A stretch of 26,623 nucleotides of DNA from CAYWXK01 sp964462515. GTDB taxonomy: Bacteria > Planctomycetota > Phycisphaerae > Sedimentisphaerales > Anaerobacaceae. Of this stretch, positions 23,834-26,623 are shown piece by piece (positions within the stretch are counted from its first letter, which is position 1; each line of letters starts with the position of its first letter). The notes under the pieces are model-generated. The model was not told where the DNA came from. It saw only the letters and a list, made by a program, of their open reading frames with translations, and searched no databases. A program made the position numbers and the translations under genes. The stretch covers positions 1-26,623 of the forward strand of contig CAYWXK010000048.1 in NCBI GenBank assembly GCA_964462515.1, written 5' to 3'.

Positions 23834-24398
23834 AATTTAGTCTCCAGTCACTTCCGCCGTCGCCGAAGAGCTATGGCGGACAAGAGTCGTTAGTCGATTG
23901 TCGTAAGTCGTTAGATAGTTGATAGTCATTAACGATTATTTTTGACTTGGGTTTGCTAACCCTGAAGAACTTGCCCTACGGGGCGGTTTGCGTTTACATA
24001 CTGGTAAACTGGTGGGTATTATACCAAATATCGCCTTTTTTTCAATAAAAATCTAATTTTTTAGGCAAAATTTTTTTGGTTTTGTTTGTCGGATTTTGGG
24101 GGTAAAATGTTTGCTGGATGCTCAATTCCGCCTCCGGCGGATAAACCTTGATTCTCAATACTCGAGGTTCAGAGAGCGGTTAAACGGTAATCGGGGAAAG
24201 GACGCAGGGGGGAAATTTATGTTCCTATTTATTTAAAAATGGACCGATGAAGCTAAAATGCTATATTTTTCTTTGAAAAAAGGTCTTTACAAAAATATAA
24301 GATGCAAGTAAACTGTGCGTTTATGATAGGAGTTTTACGGCGAGGGTGGCTATTTAAAAGCTATTGTGTTTGGTGCATTTTATCAAAGGAATTGGGAA
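23834..24398. other. 565-bp gene-poor AT-rich spacer with short repeats
   Basis: Contents: imperfect TCCGCC...GGCGGA (about 23853-23879); AGTCGTTAG twice, 21 bp apart (23885-23893, 23906-23914); GGGTTTGCTAACCC (about 23950-23963); the palindrome GGTATTATACC (24015-24025); T- and A-tracts around 24035-24090; the hairpin TCCGCC-tcc-GGCGGA followed by TAAA (24127-24141). A candidate plus-strand promoter is TTTACA (24286-24291), 17 bp, TAAACT (24309-24314). No gene seen. Confidence 0.5.
24127..24141. repeat. Short hairpin TCCGCC-TCC-GGCGGA
   Basis: Same stem, loop length and TAAA flank as the hairpin at 26444-26458; the two bracket the accessory cassette. It appears to be a dispersed palindromic repeat. 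Confidence 0.6.
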
Positions 24399-25091
24399 AT
24401 GAGATCTAAATTATTCACAAATAATCCGGTTGTTTCAAAAGAATTTTCAGACGATTTGGGGATTGTTGCAGATACACCCATTACAGACGAAATGCTGAAT
24501 ATTATTCCGAGGAGTATATCGGAATATATTCTATCTATGGATTCAAAAAGTGAATCTAAAGCATTAGACATGTTTCGCACAAAATTCACTCTAACTCCAA
24601 AACAGATGGGAGCAATTCTTTCTGTCGGTATGTATTTCCTGCGAAGAATGGAGGTAGAAGATTCTATCGAAGACATCATGGCTGATTTGAGCACTTTGGC
24701 TGTTATTGATGTAAAAAAACTTGCACAAATACCGCCCTTTGTGAAAGCCTTGCTGGATGAATGTAAAAATAGATTTGATGCCGAAAAACTTGCGGCCGGT
24801 ACCCAGTCCATCGCGCTCAAGGTTATTAAAGCCATATCCTATTCTGTAGATCTTAGGCCTGTTGTGAGCAATCGCATTGATATTGGAGAGGATATTGCTG
24901 AATATAAACCAACAGTGAATAACTTAGTACCTATAGCAATTCTTATGCTTCGGTTATCTGGCGACGATGAATTTGTATTTCAGATGAACCTTCGAACACT
25001 TAAGGTTTTACAAAAAGCATTACAAGCGATAGAAAAGGAACTTACTGAAACTGTAGCATTTGTTGGAAAAGATAAAGTCAGTTTATTATAA
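24399..25091 (+). CDS. Unknown helical protein, first gene of the 24.4-26.2 kb cassette
   Basis: 230 residues from ATG 24399 with AAAGGA about 9-14 bases upstream; the frame extends to GTG 24366, but without a better RBS. No signal peptide, membrane helix or recognised motif. It appears fully soluble and largely helical (TLTPKQMGAILSVGMYFLRR; DIMADLSTLAVIDVKKLAQI; RTLKVLQKALQAIEKELTET). The codons are AT-rich (AAA, TTA, ATT), unlike the core genes, which fits acquisition by transfer. It is followed after 32 bp by the second cassette gene. I do not recognise the family. Confidence 0.6.
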   Translation: MRSKLFTNNPVVSKEFSDDLGIVADTPITDEMLNIIPRSISEYILSMDSKSESKALDMFRTKFTLTPKQMGAILSVGMYFLRRMEVEDSIEDIMADLSTLAVIDVKKLAQIPPFVKALLDECKNRFDAEKLAAGTQSIALKVIKAISYSVDLRPVVSNRIDIGEDIAEYKPTVNNLVPIAILMLRLSGDDEFVFQMNLRTLKVLQKALQAIEKELTETVAFVGKDKVSLL

Positions 25092-25123
25092 AAAAATTAT
25101 AATAAAAGCCATGGTGTTGAATT

Positions 25124-25735
25124 ATGGGTCAGATATCAGAAAAAACCCGCGAAAATGATGAAAGTGTCATATCCCTTAATAATAAAGTTCAGAAATGTCC
25201 CGAAAAGATAGATGATTTGTACACGAATATAGATGCTTTGGGCAAAATGCAAGAGTTTTTGCGCACAAGAAACGAACAAGCGATCAATATTGGCTTGTCG
25301 GCCTTTTCAGAAATAAACCTACTCAAAAATAAGATAAAGGCCTTGGAACAAAGTATACCTACTTTGCCGACACACACAGTTCTAAAAACTGCAAAGAAAG
25401 ATATTGTTTCTGATGCTCAAACAGAACAAATATTCAACGAACTTGCGAAAAAATGGAAAGATGAAACCGTTAATTTATCCTCGATACAGAAGATAACATC
25501 ACATTTGGCATATTTGCAGATAATCGGTCTCGGGCCTGTAGCGATTAGGTTAATTTTAAATGAACTTAAGCGCGCACCTGATTTTTGGTTCTGTGCACTT
25601 AGGGCGTTGACCAGAACAAACCCAGTTCCACCGGAAATGTCAGGCGATCTCAATGCTATGACAAAAGTGTGGCTTGATTGGGGGCAGACGCATGGATATT
25701 CTTACTTTCTACGCTATGACAAAAGTGTGGCTTGA
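25124..25735 (+). CDS. Coiled-coil protein with a conserved W..ALR.LT..NPVPP domain; frameshifted C-terminus
   Basis: 203 residues. Residues 1-80 look coiled-coil (SVISLNNKVQKCPEKIDDLY; FSEINLLKNKIKALEQ). Residues ~100-190 form a compact conserved domain: IFNELAKKWKDET, SSIQKITSHLAYLQIIGLGP, APDFWFCALRALTRTNPVPP and MTKVWLDWGQTHGY. I recall this domain in many bacteria beside a gene like the next one; the name is not known to me. The last 12 residues (SYFLRYDKSVA region) result from a 58-bp tandem duplication: the second copy still encodes a natural ending, MTKVWLDWGEKHGYP-stop, in the old frame. The natural gene would have overlapped the start of the next gene; now it stops at 25735, 14 bp before it. 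Confidence 0.7.
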   Translation: MGQISEKTRENDESVISLNNKVQKCPEKIDDLYTNIDALGKMQEFLRTRNEQAINIGLSAFSEINLLKNKIKALEQSIPTLPTHTVLKTAKKDIVSDAQTEQIFNELAKKWKDETVNLSSIQKITSHLAYLQIIGLGPVAIRLILNELKRAPDFWFCALRALTRTNPVPPEMSGDLNAMTKVWLDWGQTHGYSYFLRYDKSVA

Positions 25736-25762
25736 TTGGGGTGAGAAGCATGGATATCCTTA
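25655..25762 (+). repeat. 58-bp tandem duplication across the junction of two genes
   Basis: Copy 1 25655-25704, copy 2 25713-25762, offset 58 bp. The first 29 bases are identical (starting GCTATGACAAAAGTGTGGCT); the next 21 differ at a few positions (CAGACGCATGGATATTCTTA versus GAGAAGCATGGATATCCTTA region). 58 is not a multiple of three, so the event shifted the upstream gene's frame and duplicated the downstream gene's start codon (25692 and 25750). Confidence 0.95.
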
Positions 25763-26196
25763 ATCCCAATGGATTCTTTGCCGCGTTTCCACGTCTTGAT
25801 AGAACAATCGAGCCTAAAAGCATAGATACCCCTACCTACAACTGTATCGCCTTTGCTCTTGGTTTTGAAAATAAACCGTGGTGGCCACCAGTGGAAACGG
25901 ATACGTACTGGCCGGCTGGTTGTCCGCCAGAGCCAACGGTTGCAGCATTTGAGTGCGCATTTGCAACACTGGGATACAAACCATGTTCTCGCGGACGCCT
26001 CGAAAGCGGCTACGAAAAAATCGCCTTGTTTACCGATGAAAATGGGCCTACTCATGCAGCAATACAACTTCCGAACGGAATTTGGGCAAGCAAATGTGGA
26101 AGCAACGTAGATATTGAGCATAAACTTAGAGACTTGGAAGGTCCAGTCTATGGTAAGGTCACTATGTTTTTCCGCCGACATAGGAAAAGTTCATAA
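25750..26196 (+). CDS. Small YNCIAFALG/PTHAA protein, NlpC/papain-like fold suspected
   Basis: 148 residues from ATG 25750 (MDILNPNGFF); in-frame TTG 25732 and GTG 25741 lie within the duplicated tail of the previous gene and are less likely. Conserved features: YNCIAFALG with Cys32; WWPP...YWPAGCP; FATLGYKPC; YEKIALFTDENGPTHAAIQL with His102; WASKCG and DIEH (His124). A nucleophile-like Cys at the start of a helix (NC.A.A.G) and a later His before a strand is the order seen in NlpC/P60 and papain-fold hydrolases, so cysteine hydrolase activity is plausible; a structural role is not excluded. There is no secretion signal. It belongs with the preceding conserved domain as an adjacent, originally overlapping pair. 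Confidence 0.65.
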   Translation: MDILNPNGFFAAFPRLDRTIEPKSIDTPTYNCIAFALGFENKPWWPPVETDTYWPAGCPPEPTVAAFECAFATLGYKPCSRGRLESGYEKIALFTDENGPTHAAIQLPNGIWASKCGSNVDIEHKLRDLEGPVYGKVTMFFRRHRKSS

Positions 26197-26291
26197 TTCA
26201 CAATTCTCACCTCTCGCCCACTATCTTTCCAAAATCCAAGAACATCTCAAATCCATACCTCCAAAATTTCACACAGGAAGTAAGTGCCAGA
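26197..26291. other. Short spacer after the cassette
   Basis: Low-complexity C/A-rich plus-strand sequence; nothing recognised. Confidence 0.3.
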
Positions 26292-26430
26292 TTATTTTAG
26301 TTTTACCTGCGTGTATTTCATATCGGTGGTTTCCATGGATTCGACAGGATCACCACGAGTAACGCGGATGTTGTCAGGGGTCATTTTTATTACAACATAG
26401 TCCGGCGGGGCGTCGCTGTTCGATGTTCAT
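26292..26430 (-). pseudogene. Small ORF broken by a one-base frameshift
   Basis: Strong AAGGAG (26443-26438) and ATG 26430 begin MNIEQ..., but that frame stops after 18 codons. The adjacent frame is open from about 26426 to the TAA at 26294-26292 and reads NSDAPPDYVVIKMTPDNIRV followed by TRGDPVESMETTD and a Lys-rich end. The 139-bp span from ATG to TAA is 46 codons plus one base, consistent with one inserted base near the start. The family is unknown; the mutation or a sequencing error could explain the shift. It lies downstream of the methyltransferase remnant on the same strand. Confidence 0.4.
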
Positions 26431-26443
26431 ATCAGTTCTCCTT

Positions 26444-26458
26444 TCCGCCACAGGCGGA
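26444..26458. repeat. Short hairpin TCCGCC-ACA-GGCGGA
   Basis: Six-bp stem, three-base loop, TAAAT flank; same family as 24127-24141. It lies 4 bp beyond the stop of the methyltransferase fragment, as if the repeat marks the break point. Confidence 0.6.
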
Positions 26459-26462
26459 TAAA

Positions 26463-26623
26463 TCACGCCGCAGCAGAGACCTTGTCCCAGTGCCAAGTAT
26501 CCTCGAATGCCTTGATTTGAGCGGCGGCCTGACTGCCGTTGCGCTCGGCGAAGAGGATGTTATAATCCTGGTCGCTTTTGAAAGGCGGGTCAAGATGGAC
26601 AAGGTCAACCGATTCGTTTTCGA
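26463..26623 (-). pseudogene. Site-specific DNA adenine methyltransferase fragment, C-terminally truncated
   Basis: 52 codons are visible before a TGA (26465-26463); the 5' part lies beyond the window. VDLVHLDPPFKSDQDYNILF holds the DPPF catalytic motif of N6-adenine/N4-cytosine methyltransferases, followed by AQIKAFEDTWHWD, typical of type III Mod-like and related enzymes. In that family several hundred residues normally follow this point (TRD and SAM-binding region in the beta-class order), so a stop here means a broken gene. The neighbouring TCCGCC/GGCGGA hairpin suggests repeat insertion or a deletion between repeats. It may be the remnant of a restriction-modification locus. Confidence 0.7.

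Noticed and set aside
23885..23914. CRISPR-like short direct repeats (AGTCGTTAG twice)
   Set aside because: Only two 9-base copies without spacers; simple low-complexity GTCGT-rich sequence.
24155..24220. Possible GEMM/c-di-GMP riboswitch (GGACGCAGGGG-like stretch)
   Set aside because: The conserved GGGCAAACC...GAAA...GGGACGCAAAGCC architecture is not present and no pairing could be drawn, so the similarity is limited to a few bases.

Overview
The window looks like a chromosomal segment of a Planctomycetota bacterium, most likely class Phycisphaerae (Sedimentisphaerales-like). I infer this from family habits rather than any marker gene: a pseudopilin with the MKKGFTLIELLVVISII start, a secreted protein ending in a dockerin-like GDIN..VDF.DFAEFAENWL segment, the multicopy 'NRHNAQKSTGPRT.EGK' family, and ~100-bp degenerate repeats that read as 'NKPN/NPNKANF' when translated. 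No rRNA, tRNA or CRISPR was seen.

Layout. Positions 1-4753: a truncated cupin gene (minus) diverges from a plus-strand run encoding a His-rich NicO-like metal transporter, a secreted beta-helix protein, a secreted OB-fold-like protein with a dockerin-like tail, a pseudopilin-like protein and a second cupin protein. Four consecutive hairpins have been built into the 5' coding part of that last gene. Positions 4890-13375 are all minus strand: an inactive-transglutaminase-type 7TM protein, a RimK-like ATP-grasp ligase and a 15-repeat TPR protein, tightly coupled; then an OmpR-type response regulator and sensor kinase with their own promoter and a leader hairpin; then two TPM-domain proteins, one with a 159-bp internal tandem duplication, and a double zinc-ribbon protein. 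Positions 13724-15088 (minus): a PepSY-like lipoprotein and a secreted LamG-like protein. Near-identical 11-bp-period direct repeats lie upstream of the PepSY gene and upstream of the transglutaminase operon. This suggests both units answer to one OmpR-type regulator, perhaps the one encoded here.

Positions 15340-18410 (plus) hold a two-gene module: a four-TM protein and an Hsp70/actin-fold ATPase whose substrate-binding domain is replaced by helices and a C-terminal membrane hairpin. A YifB/ComM-type AAA+ ATPase (18649-20178) and a P2A Ca2+-type ATPase (20245-22938) follow and look like ordinary core genes.

Positions 22939-26623 are accessory in character: decayed ~100-bp repeats, the STGP-family gene, a 565-bp gene-poor AT-rich stretch, a three-gene cassette of unknown function (24399-26196) whose last protein has a Cys/His pattern like NlpC/papain-fold enzymes, a 58-bp tandem duplication that has frameshifted the junction of the second and third genes, a frameshifted small ORF, and a DNA adenine methyltransferase fragment that ends right next to a short hairpin repeat. 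The strongest candidates for something undescribed are the three-gene cassette, the membrane-anchored Hsp70 pair, the shared operator and the hairpin array inside the cupin gene.
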